Source of the DNA: Sphingobacterium puteale
Lineage (GTDB): Bacteria > Bacteroidota > Bacteroidia > Sphingobacteriales > Sphingobacteriaceae
DNA: 64,000 nt
Reading direction: 5' to 3'
Assembly: GCF_003627955.1 (NCBI RefSeq)
Contig: NZ_RBWS01000011.1
Span: forward strand, 62,001 to 126,000
Shown here: in pieces, positions 44,730 to 53,639 of the stretch
Layout: each line of letters starts with the position of its first letter
How positions within the stretch are numbered: the first letter of the stretch is position 1
The notes under the pieces: generated by a model
What the model saw: the letters and a program-made list of their open reading frames with translations, nothing else
Databases searched by the model: none
What the model was told of the DNA's origin: nothing
Translations under genes and position numbers: made by a program

Positions 44730-47564
44730 TTAATCTTTTTGGGGATATAATGTAAATCTAAAGAGGTGCTCAGGCTGTAAATATTTTTGTGCGAGCTGTT
44801 TCACCTGTTCGGCGGTGATAGACCGGATCAGATCACTTTCCTTAAAAACGCGCGACGGGTCGAGCTGGTCAACGGCGCTGCTGAGCAGGTAGGAAAGCCA
44901 GAAGCCATTGTATTGAACCTGCTGACTGCTGCCCAGCAATTTTTCGGCGATGTACTTATCGATATCTTCTTGGGACGGACCGTGCTGGCGGATCAGCTCA
45001 ATCTCTTCCAGGGCTGCTGCGACCAATTTGTCGACCTGTCCGGGTGCGGTGGTAAACGAGATATTCATGCCAAACCGCTTTCTGGGATTTTTGGCCAGTG
45101 ACGGAGATACACTGATGGAATAGATACCGCCTTCTTTCTCGCGCAGCCGCTCAGTCAGCTTGATGGTGAGACAACTCGAAAGGGCATCCATCAGCAGGTT
45201 GTTGTATTCGCTGTAGTCATCATAAGTACTCAGATACGCCATGGCCACTGTGGACTTTTCTTCTTTTCCTCTGTAAATGGACCGGCTGATCCCCTGTGCC
45301 GGCGGATATGCACCGTTATCCACAAATTTTTCTTTGCGTCCGAGGCTCGGGAGTGTGGCCAGATACTGTTTGATATAAGGATCTATGAGTGCACGGTCAA
45401 AGTTGCCGACGATGACGAAGATGAAATCTGAAGCGTCGGCAAATCGGTCCTTGTAGATCTCATATGCGCGGTCGATATCAATCTCTTCAATTTTTTGAAT
45501 GGTGGGCCCGGTCTTACGTGGATCGTTGTCGTAGAGCACTGCAGCAATCGAATCCGTAAAGAATGTACTGGCCTGCTGATGCCGGTTTTTCAGTGACAGT
45601 TTTGTCTTCTCGAGATTGGCTTTATTGATGTCGCGGTCGAGTCTGGGCACTGTAAAATAAGCATACAATAGTTCAAATGCGGTCTGCATATCTTCTCGGC
45701 TGGACTGCGCCTTGATACCTTCACCGATCTCATTGATGAAGGGACTCGCCGATGCGTTTTTTCCATTGAGGTAATGAGAGAGCTGTAGTGAGTTGAAAGG
45801 ACCTAATCCGCTGCTTGTCACAATATTGGCCGCATTGGTTGCGGACTGGAAGTCTTTAAGCGAATAGCGTGAATAGCCTCCCGGGCTATAAGAAGTCAGC
45901 AGGATCTCGTCATTTTTTAGGGTTGTGGGCTTCAGGATCACTTTTGCACCATTGCTGAGCACAAGGGTCTGGGTGCCCACCGTTTTATTGTCCGTTTCAC
46001 TGATGATGCTGCCCGGCTGCGGCAGCGCTGACAATAGCTTGTCGGCGAGTGCCGCTTCCTGATAGGGACTCACATCCTGCTGTAGCGCGAGGTTGATCCA
46101 GCCGTCCAATACCGCTTCGCCGGGGATCTGTTTGAGGTCATCATCGTAAACCAGCACCATATCGCGATCTCTTTGTCCTTCAAATTCTCGGCCATGGGCC
46201 AGGACATCGGAAGGGCTGATTTCATCGATGGCTTTGAGCAGTACCGGCTGTAGGAAACGGAATGAAGGAGCCGGTTCATCTTTGAGGTAATGTGCCAGGA
46301 TCTGGTCCATATGGGACTTAGAGTCAGTCTTGTCATATTCTTTGAGGCTCTGGATCAGCATACTTCGGTAGTCTGATTTTAAGCGGTTAATCTCAGTCGC
46401 TGTAAATCCGTATGTGGCAATCTGTCGCAGCGTGTGATAGACGGCATGGATGCTGGACTGTAGGCTATCTGGCTTGGGCATGATCTGTATGCTGTTGGTC
46501 TCCAGGTTGCCCACGAGCGTACCGTTGCTCAGGGAGGCCGCAAGATAGGGTGACTGTGACCGTCGTGTTTGTTCGGCCAGGCGCATATTGGTCAGTTGAA
46601 TGTAGAAATCTTTGGCCAGTGAATTTTTATAGTCTGCCAGCTTTCGTGTCTTTTGGACCTGCCGTTTATACAGGATCTGCAAGGAGGTCTGCGTGACTTC
46701 GGGATCGGTAAATTTCATAAACTGTTTTTTTCCAGTCAGGGCAATCGGATAGCTCTTGGACAGGGGCGCATTTTTTGGATTTTTTAGTCCAGAAAACTGG
46801 GCAATAATCTGCCGTTCCATGTCGTCGGGATCGATATCGCCGACGACGATCAGTGCCTGCAGTTCAGGGCGGTACCAATTTCTGTGAAACTGCCGTATTT
46901 CGTCATGTCTGAAGCTGTTGAGTACTTCATCTGTCCCGATGGGCATGCGGTAAGCATACCGGGACTGGTTGGTCAGCAATGGAAATGTCTTTTCCTGCAG
47001 CCGCTGCGAAAGCCCTCCGCGCTGCCGTTTTTCTTCGAGAATAACACCACGCTCCTGATCGATATCATCATCTTCAAGTAATGCACCGTCTGCCCAGTCG
47101 CGCATGATCAGCAAGCCCTGCTTTAACAGTTCGGGGTCGGTGGTCGGCAGAGGCAATTGATATACCGTCTCCTCAAATCCGGTATACGCGTTGAGATCGG
47201 CACCAAAGCGAATGCCCGATTTTTGCAGATAATCAACGAGGGCATTTTTCGGAAAATGGGTAGTGCCGTTAAAGTTCATGTGCTCCAGGAAATGGGCGAG
47301 GCCCTGCTGTTTGTCTGTTTCCTGCAGTGACCCGACCTTATTGGCCAGATAAAATAATACTCTCTCCTTGGGCTCGGTATTGCGCAGGATAAAATATTGG
47401 AAGCCATTGGGAAGCTTCCCGGTCTTAATGTCCGGATTGAGCGGAATACGGGCTTCATGAGCGGTGGCCGTTGCGGTATTTAGCTGCTGTGCATAGCTCA
47501 GCCGGGGAACTGCCGATCCGAGAGAAAGGGCCAATAATGTAAAAAATAGGGTAGTATGTCGCAT
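44730..47564 (-). CDS. M16-family zinc metallopeptidase (two-domain, periplasmic)
   Basis: A 944-residue secreted protein (signal about 1-26, ending LSYAQQ). The inverted zinc motif HFLEH is at 91-95 (QGLAHFLEHMNFNGTTHFP) and the third ligand Glu follows in VILEEKRQR. The two halves each carry an M16 alpha/beta repeat; the C-terminal half (from about 510, STYDDYSEYNNLLMDALSSCL, REKEGGIYSISVSPS) is the inactive type with the R/Y substrate-tail binding. It resembles the PqqL-like periplasmic peptidases that degrade peptides imported through outer-membrane receptors. It is the last gene of the operon and its start is 3 bases from the stop of a MutS-like gene. Confidence 0.93.
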   Translation of the reverse strand: MRHTTLFFTLLALSLGSAVPRLSYAQQLNTATATAHEARIPLNPDIKTGKLPNGFQYFILRNTEPKERVLFYLANKVGSLQETDKQQGLAHFLEHMNFNGTTHFPKNALVDYLQKSGIRFGADLNAYTGFEETVYQLPLPTTDPELLKQGLLIMRDWADGALLEDDDIDQERGVILEEKRQRGGLSQRLQEKTFPLLTNQSRYAYRMPIGTDEVLNSFRHDEIRQFHRNWYRPELQALIVVGDIDPDDMERQIIAQFSGLKNPKNAPLSKSYPIALTGKKQFMKFTDPEVTQTSLQILYKRQVQKTRKLADYKNSLAKDFYIQLTNMRLAEQTRRSQSPYLAASLSNGTLVGNLETNSIQIMPKPDSLQSSIHAVYHTLRQIATYGFTATEINRLKSDYRSMLIQSLKEYDKTDSKSHMDQILAHYLKDEPAPSFRFLQPVLLKAIDEISPSDVLAHGREFEGQRDRDMVLVYDDDLKQIPGEAVLDGWINLALQQDVSPYQEAALADKLLSALPQPGSIISETDNKTVGTQTLVLSNGAKVILKPTTLKNDEILLTSYSPGGYSRYSLKDFQSATNAANIVTSSGLGPFNSLQLSHYLNGKNASASPFINEIGEGIKAQSSREDMQTAFELLYAYFTVPRLDRDINKANLEKTKLSLKNRHQQASTFFTDSIAAVLYDNDPRKTGPTIQKIEEIDIDRAYEIYKDRFADASDFIFVIVGNFDRALIDPYIKQYLATLPSLGRKEKFVDNGAYPPAQGISRSIYRGKEEKSTVAMAYLSTYDDYSEYNNLLMDALSSCLTIKLTERLREKEGGIYSISVSPSLAKNPRKRFGMNISFTTAPGQVDKLVAAALEEIELIRQHGPSQEDIDKYIAEKLLGSSQQVQYNGFWLSYLLSSAVDQLDPSRVFKESDLIRSITAEQVKQLAQKYLQPEHLFRFTLYPQKD

Positions 47565-47567
47565 ATC

Positions 47568-48917
47568 TTATATGTTTTTGCTGTTTTGTTCTAATAATTC
47601 GAGTACTTTTTCTTTGTGGATGAGTACCATACCATGCTTATCGCTGCTGATTCCGTTAGCTGAACGGTAGCTGTAATAAGGAACTTGTCCACGCATCGTC
47701 GTGGGCATATAGACAAATTGTATGTTGCTGTTGTCCTGCTGCAGCTGCTCGCCGACCTCAACAATATGGGTCGAAATCAGATACTGGCAGTTGTGATGCT
47801 GCTGAAAAGCGCGTGTCACCGTGAGCGTTGCTTCAAAGGCATCTTTGACGTTGGTGCCCTTGAAGAGTTCATCAAAAATGATGACCATATTTTTGCCCTG
47901 ACTGACATAGGTCGCCACCTTTTTGACACGGAGTACCTCAGCGTAGTAATGGCTGTGGCCTAGATCGATGTTGTCGGCAACATTGATGGAGCTATATAAT
48001 CCGTCTTTCACTGAGAAGCGCATTTTAGCTGCCGCCACGGGCAGGCCGAGATGGGCAAGGTAGATCGCGATGCCAAAGCTCTTCATATAGGTGGATTTGC
48101 CTGCCATGTTGGCCCCGGTCAGAAAGATCAGGTTGTGGCTGCCATTAAATTGCAGATCATTGCCCACCGCATCGGGGATGGCAGGGTGGTATACCTCGTG
48201 CAGTTCAATCGCCTGCTGATCTGGGGGCAGGACCTCTGCCTGTACAAAATGACGCTGGTTGGCGACCTCGGCAATGGACTGATACAGATCAATATGATAG
48301 ATAGCGGAAAGACTCTGCTGAATTTCCCTGGCCCATCTGTACCGCAGCTGATAGTCGCAGCGTGCAGCGAGAACAAGTGGTAATGTATCCGTATGTGAGT
48401 CAATCTGCTGCTGCAGCTGCAGCAGCAGGCTGTGTTCGCTGTGCAACCATGACTGTTCGAATATGCTGTCCTGAAGCAGACCATCTGTATCGTGCTCCTG
48501 CAGGAGTGAAAGGTAGCTGGCGAGCTCAAGCATGATCCGGAATGTTGCGCGGATGCCTGATTCGGTATGTTTTTTTTCTTCTTTCAGCCCGAGCACAGCT
48601 AGCAGCTGCCGACGGGCGGCACGGAGCAGGGCGACATTCAAACCGCGGCCGGAGTAACTGTTGGTATAGCTCTGGGCGGTATCGAGGTCTTCCGGACGGA
48701 TTTGGAACCGGCGGGGTAGCCTCCGAAAAAAGGAAATGAGTGTGCTCCGCCGCCGGATAGCTTCGCTGTCGGCGAGGGGTTGCTCAAATAGTTTTTCCAG
48801 CAGCTGCTCCCCGCCGAAGGTCTCGGTCTTATTGTAAAGGGAAAAGATTGAGTCCCTTTTATATTTTCCGGAAATATTGAGATCTTGAAGGGTCTGTTTA
48901 TCAATAATGAAGCTCAT
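47568..48917 (-). CDS. MutS-like ATPase without mismatch-recognition domains (paralogue A)
   Basis: A 449-residue cytoplasmic protein. The C-terminal 200 residues are a MutS domain V ATPase: Walker A GANMAGKST (268-276), the YSSINVADNIDLGHSHYYAEVLR block, Walker B VIIFDELFKGTNVKDAFEAT (346-364) and the conserved STHIVEVGEQL. The first 250 residues are helical, like the MutS core/clamp (domain III), and begin with IIDKQTLQDLNISG. The N-terminal mismatch-binding and connector domains of MutS (with the Phe-x-Glu motif) are missing, so it is not a standard repair enzyme. Its start overlaps the stop of paralogue B as ATGA. The role is unknown; nucleic-acid or NTP-driven conformational action is inference. 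Confidence 0.85.
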   Translation of the reverse strand: MSFIIDKQTLQDLNISGKYKRDSIFSLYNKTETFGGEQLLEKLFEQPLADSEAIRRRSTLISFFRRLPRRFQIRPEDLDTAQSYTNSYSGRGLNVALLRAARRQLLAVLGLKEEKKHTESGIRATFRIMLELASYLSLLQEHDTDGLLQDSIFEQSWLHSEHSLLLQLQQQIDSHTDTLPLVLAARCDYQLRYRWAREIQQSLSAIYHIDLYQSIAEVANQRHFVQAEVLPPDQQAIELHEVYHPAIPDAVGNDLQFNGSHNLIFLTGANMAGKSTYMKSFGIAIYLAHLGLPVAAAKMRFSVKDGLYSSINVADNIDLGHSHYYAEVLRVKKVATYVSQGKNMVIIFDELFKGTNVKDAFEATLTVTRAFQQHHNCQYLISTHIVEVGEQLQQDNSNIQFVYMPTTMRGQVPYYSYRSANGISSDKHGMVLIHKEKVLELLEQNSKNI

Positions 48918-50254
48918 GAGTCCAGTTGTTTTTGTGAAGTTAATAGATCAATGATGCCTTCGTTTTCTATGATGATCATGCCGTGTCTGTCTGCCGAAAT
49001 CCCCTGTTGCAGGTGATAGGTATAACTTGGGCGGCCCTGCTGCATGACTGTAGGCAGAAAGACAAATCTGATGTCGCCGTGCGATTGCTTCAGCTGTTCG
49101 CCGGCCTCCAGAATATGGGTCGAAAGTACAAACTGACATCTGGGGTGCTGGTATAGACGGGAGACAACCTCCACGGTACCTTCGAGGGCATCTTTGACAT
49201 TGGTGCCCCGAAACATTTCATCGAAAATGACAAAGAGCTTGCGGCCTTCGGCCAGCTGCTGGGCCACTTTCTTGATGCGCAGCACTTCAGCAAAAAAGTG
49301 ACTATAGCCCATCGCGATGTTGTCCGGCAGGTTGATCGAGGTAAATATGCCATCTCGTGGGCTGAACAGCAGTTTTTTAGCCGGTACCGGAAATCCTACG
49401 TGGGCCAGATAGAGAGCGATTCCCAGGGATTTCATAAACGTGGATTTACCAGCCATGTTCGCTCCCGTCAGAAAAGTGATATTGTGAAGGCGATCCATGG
49501 CGTGATCATTGCCTCTGGCATTGGCGACGAGCGGATGGAATACACCTTCAAAAATGAGCTGATCCTGCTGGCTGCTGTCGACGATGGGAACCACAAATTG
49601 GCGCTCATGGGCGACCTGAGCGACGGTCCTGTAGACATCAAAGGTATATATATCGCGTAAGATGTTCAGCAGCAGTTCTTTCTCCTCAAACCGGAGGATG
49701 TTGTCATATTGGATGACTATTTCGCGCTGCAGCCGCTGTTTGTCCTGAAGCAGCGGAATCTGTTCCAGACCACTGTCGGCATATTTCAATTCCCATTTTT
49801 TCAGTTCTTTCTGATAGCTCTCGGAGTGATCTGCCCGCGAACGTCGGATAAGATCCTTCCAGCAATGGATAATCTGGCTGCAGGCGATGATGCCTCCGAC
49901 GATCTTCTTGTACTCGCTGTCGCCTCCGACGAGCTGCTGAAAGCGTTCTCTGAGCGAAAGGCTGCCCCCCTGCAGACGGCTGCGCTCGTCTGCCATATCG
50001 AGGTAGAACAGGGCCTGGTCAAACCAGCTGGACTGGAAAGGAAAGGCCATGGACTGTTCCATAAAATACCGGATCGTTGCTGTACGGTCGACGATCGACA
50101 GCGCATCGGATAGGGGGTAGTTAAACCATTCTTCCAATAATTCGGCTCCACCTGATGTTGTGGTCTTGTTGAAGATGCCAAAGACGGACTCTGCACCTCT
50201 GGCCCCAAAGATCGACAGGTCGTCTCTGGTCTGCTTGTCTATAATCAATCCCAT
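48914..50254 (-). CDS. MutS-like ATPase without mismatch-recognition domains (paralogue B)
   Basis: A 446-residue cytoplasmic protein, clearly a paralogue of the gene that follows: both begin with IIDKQTxxDLxIxG and SxFxxxNKTxTxGGxxLLE, and both end in the same ATPase domain. Here Walker A is GANMAGKST (264-272), Walker B FVIFDEMFRGTNVKDALEGT and the His motif STHILEAGEQL. As in the partner, mismatch-recognition and connector domains are absent. The two genes overlap by 4 bases and lie 2 bases after an ABC permease gene, so the pair probably forms a heterodimer produced in fixed ratio with the transporter. Heterodimerisation is inferred from MutS-type ATPases, which are dimers. Confidence 0.85.
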   Translation of the reverse strand: MGLIIDKQTRDDLSIFGARGAESVFGIFNKTTTSGGAELLEEWFNYPLSDALSIVDRTATIRYFMEQSMAFPFQSSWFDQALFYLDMADERSRLQGGSLSLRERFQQLVGGDSEYKKIVGGIIACSQIIHCWKDLIRRSRADHSESYQKELKKWELKYADSGLEQIPLLQDKQRLQREIVIQYDNILRFEEKELLLNILRDIYTFDVYRTVAQVAHERQFVVPIVDSSQQDQLIFEGVFHPLVANARGNDHAMDRLHNITFLTGANMAGKSTFMKSLGIALYLAHVGFPVPAKKLLFSPRDGIFTSINLPDNIAMGYSHFFAEVLRIKKVAQQLAEGRKLFVIFDEMFRGTNVKDALEGTVEVVSRLYQHPRCQFVLSTHILEAGEQLKQSHGDIRFVFLPTVMQQGRPSYTYHLQQGISADRHGMIIIENEGIIDLLTSQKQLDS

Positions 50255-50256
50255 GC

Positions 50257-52554
50257 TTACCGTCCTCTTCTTCTGATCCAGATGACAATGCCGGTACCCA
50301 GCATGGTCAGCGGTATGATAAATTTGATAAGTAACTCAAAATAGGTCCATGTGCTTTCGCCGATGCGCAGCGTTTTGTCGATCGGATCGGGAAGTCGCAT
50401 GTCGACAGGCACCTCACCGTCACTGAGCCAGGAAAACGCAGCACTGACCAACGAGAAATTGGAGGCATTGACCTGATTGCGTTTAATAAATAGTTCGCTG
50501 TTGCTGATCCAGTCGGCATCGCCGGTGACCAGGATTTTCTGTTGCTTGGCTCCGACTTTACGGGATAGTGCCACGACTGTGGGACGAGCGCCTTCACGTT
50601 CGCCAGCACTGGGGTTTACCATCGGCTTACCGTCGATAAAATTGAGGTTTTCGAGCTCATTCCAGGTTCCGCTACTATCGGTTGCAAAGAGTACTTTGGA
50701 TTGGAACGGCGAGGCTGGCGAGACGATGATGCCCGCTGTTCCGGACATCGTGATCACCTCTTCGCGGCGGTTCATGGGCGCCAGGTAGTAGGAAAATTCC
50801 TCACCGGCTTTCGTCGGCTTTAGGGTGAGCAGATCCGGCTGAAGTGCTTCTTGCTGTTTGACCAGCACACCGGGCTCGAGGGTCAGACCCAGTGGTGCAG
50901 CGATCCGGTTGAAAATAGCTTCCTGGCCCGGTTCTCCGGCCAGCATCATATTGCGGCCACTGGCGATATAGCTATGCAGGTTGGTCAGTTCCTGTTCGTT
51001 GTATGGCCGGCGCGGCTCTGCGATGATCAGGATATTGATATTCTCCGGAACTGGCCTCGAAAGATCGATTTCTTTAAAATCAAAGCCCTGATTGATCATG
51101 GAATAACGAAAGGTCTTTTCCTGAGTAATGGTTTTGTAGCCACGGTCCTGTGTAGAATTGCTGTTGCGTTCGCCATGCCCTGACACGAATCCCACAATAG
51201 GAAGTTCGTCCATGACCAGCCGCTTGATGGCTGCACTGATCTCTGATTCCAACGGCACACGCTGCATGTCGTCATAGACACGCAGAAACGTCTTGCGGCC
51301 ATTTTCACGTTCGAGAACACGGACAAAACGATAATTCTCCGTGGAGAGATCGACCTGATTCTTAATGGCAGCGTAAGGCAGGATGTCAAATTTCCACTTG
51401 TTGAACTTCCGTAGGGTATCTATCCGCTGTTCGGCATTGAGCTTGGGAAACTGACGGTCGAGAATCGGGTTTTCAGTGTGATGATAGTAGTACACGTATT
51501 CCATCTGTATTTCCGGCTTAAACCGGATATACTTTTCAAAAGAACCGACGTCGCTTTTATACGACGAAGGAAGGCCGATAAAGCTGTTGGCGTCAAGCAT
51601 GTTGACATAGGTGGTAATCTTAAATCCGCCCTGAAGTTTGGCCATGATCGCCTGGCTGCTGGGACGTAGGGTATTGCTTTTGCGGTAGGTGCTGTCATAA
51701 TAAAATTTGACGAAAGGCAATGTGGTCAGGTACCCGATCAGGAATACCGCTAGGGTGATGCCGCCAAATTTCAGCAGGTTCTGGCCCGTAGCCTGTTTTT
51801 TACGTATGGCCTGCAGGCGGAAGATCGTGAAGCTGACAAACAGGATGTTGACCAGCAGAAAGTAAAGCACATCTTCACTGGTGACCATACCGGCAATGAA
51901 TGTATCTGCCCGGCCGTTGATCGCCAGCCAGTAGGTGATCTCGCGCACAAAAGGGATGTCCTGCCAGAGGCCTCTGGCGAAGTTCATCATAGCAAATACG
52001 CATAGGGTTCCTATTGCAGCTACGATATTATAACTGGTCAATGAGGACATAAAGAGGCCGACTGCTGCGTATGCAGACAAAAGCAGAAAAAGACCCAATA
52101 GGCCGGTAAGCATGGGGCCGATATCAGCATTGATCAGGGTACCCATGGTAAAGATAATCAGCAGCGACACCAGAAGTGTGAGTACGAGACCAAACAGCAG
52201 CAGCGCGATATACTTGCCTAGAATAATCTGGCTGTTGGTAACGGGAGAGGAGTATAGCAATTTAATTGAGCCGCTGCTGTATTCCCTGCTCATGATGCTC
52301 ATGGTCAATAGGGGCATGTAGAGGTACAGATAGGACTGTATTTTCGGATAAATGCCCCCCCAGGCAGATGAAAATAAACTCTCTGTCGCATTGACAAGGT
52401 CAATTTTCATGGACTGTACCTGTACCATACCCGCGTAAGATCCGGCGAATAAATAGCCTATCTGGAATGTGAAGATCATCAGGATAAGCCATGCGACGGG
52501 TGAATAAAAGAGCACCTGCAGCTCTGTTTTTGCTATTTTTAATGTCGTTTTCAT
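50257..52554 (-). CDS. GldF-GldG fusion: ABC-2 permease with periplasmic auxiliary domain
   Basis: A 765-residue inner-membrane protein. The first 260 residues have six or so membrane spans of an ABC-2 permease (LYLYMPLLTMSIMSREYSSGSIKLLYSSPV is the cytoplasmic coupling element) and match GldF. After a further span (ITLAVFLIGYLTTLPF, about 265-282) comes a large soluble part like GldG/ABC_transp_aux (TYRKSNTLRPSSQAIMAKLQ; INILIIAEPRRPYNEQELTNL; KILVTGDADWISNSELF) and a last membrane span near 738-758 with RRRGR. In Flavobacterium GldF and GldG are separate proteins needed for gliding; here they are fused. No gliding gene neighbours are present, so another export or signalling role is likely. 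Confidence 0.9.
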   Translation of the reverse strand: MKTTLKIAKTELQVLFYSPVAWLILMIFTFQIGYLFAGSYAGMVQVQSMKIDLVNATESLFSSAWGGIYPKIQSYLYLYMPLLTMSIMSREYSSGSIKLLYSSPVTNSQIILGKYIALLLFGLVLTLLVSLLIIFTMGTLINADIGPMLTGLLGLFLLLSAYAAVGLFMSSLTSYNIVAAIGTLCVFAMMNFARGLWQDIPFVREITYWLAINGRADTFIAGMVTSEDVLYFLLVNILFVSFTIFRLQAIRKKQATGQNLLKFGGITLAVFLIGYLTTLPFVKFYYDSTYRKSNTLRPSSQAIMAKLQGGFKITTYVNMLDANSFIGLPSSYKSDVGSFEKYIRFKPEIQMEYVYYYHHTENPILDRQFPKLNAEQRIDTLRKFNKWKFDILPYAAIKNQVDLSTENYRFVRVLERENGRKTFLRVYDDMQRVPLESEISAAIKRLVMDELPIVGFVSGHGERNSNSTQDRGYKTITQEKTFRYSMINQGFDFKEIDLSRPVPENINILIIAEPRRPYNEQELTNLHSYIASGRNMMLAGEPGQEAIFNRIAAPLGLTLEPGVLVKQQEALQPDLLTLKPTKAGEEFSYYLAPMNRREEVITMSGTAGIIVSPASPFQSKVLFATDSSGTWNELENLNFIDGKPMVNPSAGEREGARPTVVALSRKVGAKQQKILVTGDADWISNSELFIKRNQVNASNFSLVSAAFSWLSDGEVPVDMRLPDPIDKTLRIGESTWTYFELLIKFIIPLTMLGTGIVIWIRRRGR

Positions 52555-52566
52555 GTTTGGATTGAG

Positions 52567-53511
52567 TTAAACTTTTCTTTTTTTTCGGGTCATCTCGGCA
52601 AATACAGTTTCCAGAGAGCTCTTTTCGGAATAAATTTCGATCAGGTTCCATTTTTCCTGTACGCTCCTTTCGACCAATGCTTCGACGAGCTCTTGCGTAT
52701 TCGTGGAGCGGATCCGAAATTTGATATTGCCGAGAGGCTCCATATCCACAAAGCCCGGAAGCTGTAGAAAAGCTTCTGCAGGAGGTGGTGATATCAGGCT
52801 GACAACGACGCTGTTGGGTGCTACCTGGTTGTCAAATTCTTCAAGCGATCCTGAGAAAATCATTCGGCCTTCATGGATCATCCAGATGTGGTCGCATAGT
52901 GCCTGGACTTCCTGGAGAATATGGGTCGACAGGACTACGGTACGTTCGGCTGCAATCTCGCGGATCAGGTGACGGATGTCAAGGATCTGATTGGGATCAA
53001 GGCCATTGGTCGGCTCATCCAGTACCACAAAATCGGGTTCATGGATGATGGCCTGCGCTATGCCAACGCGTTGCTGGTATCCGCCCGACAGATTTTTGAG
53101 CAAGCGATGGCGAAAATGTGCGATGCTGCACTTGGACAGCACACGTTCGATGGCCGCCGGAATTTGGTTCGGCTCCATGAGCCGTAGATTGGCTGTATGA
53201 ATGAGGTATTCCTCTACCGTAAGTTCGGGGAGCAAGGGCGGCTGCTGCGGCAGGAAGCCGATGTGCTTTTTGGCTTCCACAGGGTTCTGGGCCATGCTTA
53301 TCCCCCGGATATAAACTTCCCCGTGGGATTGATTAACCACCCCGCACATGATATTCATGGTGGTGGATTTTCCGGCTCCGTTGGCGCCCAAAAGACCATA
53401 AATGCCGTTTTTGCGTACTTCAAAATTGATGTCTCTGATGGCCCATTGGACGTTGTAACGGTGGGAAAGGTCTACCACCTGAACAATAGGACTGTCGCTT
53501 GCTGTGATCAT
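52567..53511 (-). CDS. GldA-like ABC transporter ATP-binding protein
   Basis: A 314-residue cytoplasmic ATPase. Walker A is GLLGANGAGKSTTMN, the Q-loop is in HIGFLPQQPPLLPELTVEEYLIHTA, the signature LSGGYQQRVGIAQAII, Walker B FVVLDEPTNGLDPNQ and the switch His in VVLSTHILQEVQALC. A C-terminal extension of about 80 residues is present as in GldA and other ABC-2 exporters. It powers the fused permease encoded 12 bases downstream. The gene starts 128 bases after the SusD stop, with a strong stem-loop in between. Confidence 0.95.
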   Translation of the reverse strand: MITASDSPIVQVVDLSHRYNVQWAIRDINFEVRKNGIYGLLGANGAGKSTTMNIMCGVVNQSHGEVYIRGISMAQNPVEAKKHIGFLPQQPPLLPELTVEEYLIHTANLRLMEPNQIPAAIERVLSKCSIAHFRHRLLKNLSGGYQQRVGIAQAIIHEPDFVVLDEPTNGLDPNQILDIRHLIREIAAERTVVLSTHILQEVQALCDHIWMIHEGRMIFSGSLEEFDNQVAPNSVVVSLISPPPAEAFLQLPGFVDMEPLGNIKFRIRSTNTQELVEALVERSVQEKWNLIEIYSEKSSLETVFAEMTRKKRKV

Positions 53512-53542
53512 TTTTATCTTTGATTTGGTATGAGTGATCCCG

Positions 53543-53576
53543 GGCAGGGTGTCCGCTGCTGTCCGGACACCCTGCC
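53543..53576 (-). terminator. Strong stem-loop between susD and the ABC genes
   Basis: GGCAGGGTGTCCG, an 8-base loop, then CGGACACCCTGCC: a perfect 13-bp G/C-rich stem. No U tract follows on the - strand, so it is more likely an attenuating or mRNA-stabilising hairpin at the 3' end of the susCD transcript than a full terminator. Confidence 0.6.
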
Positions 53577-53639
53577 TGCTGTCAGTCGAAGTAGGTGATA
53601 CTTACGCTGACAGTGGGTATGATATGTATAATGTCTTTG

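Noticed and set aside
47568..50254. Housekeeping MutS/MutS2 mismatch repair genes
   Set aside because: Domains I and II (and the Phe-x-Glu motif) and the MutS2 Smr domain are absent.
50257..53511. Gliding motility locus
   Set aside because: Only GldA- and GldF/G-type genes are found; no gldB-gldN, spr or type IX secretion genes nearby.
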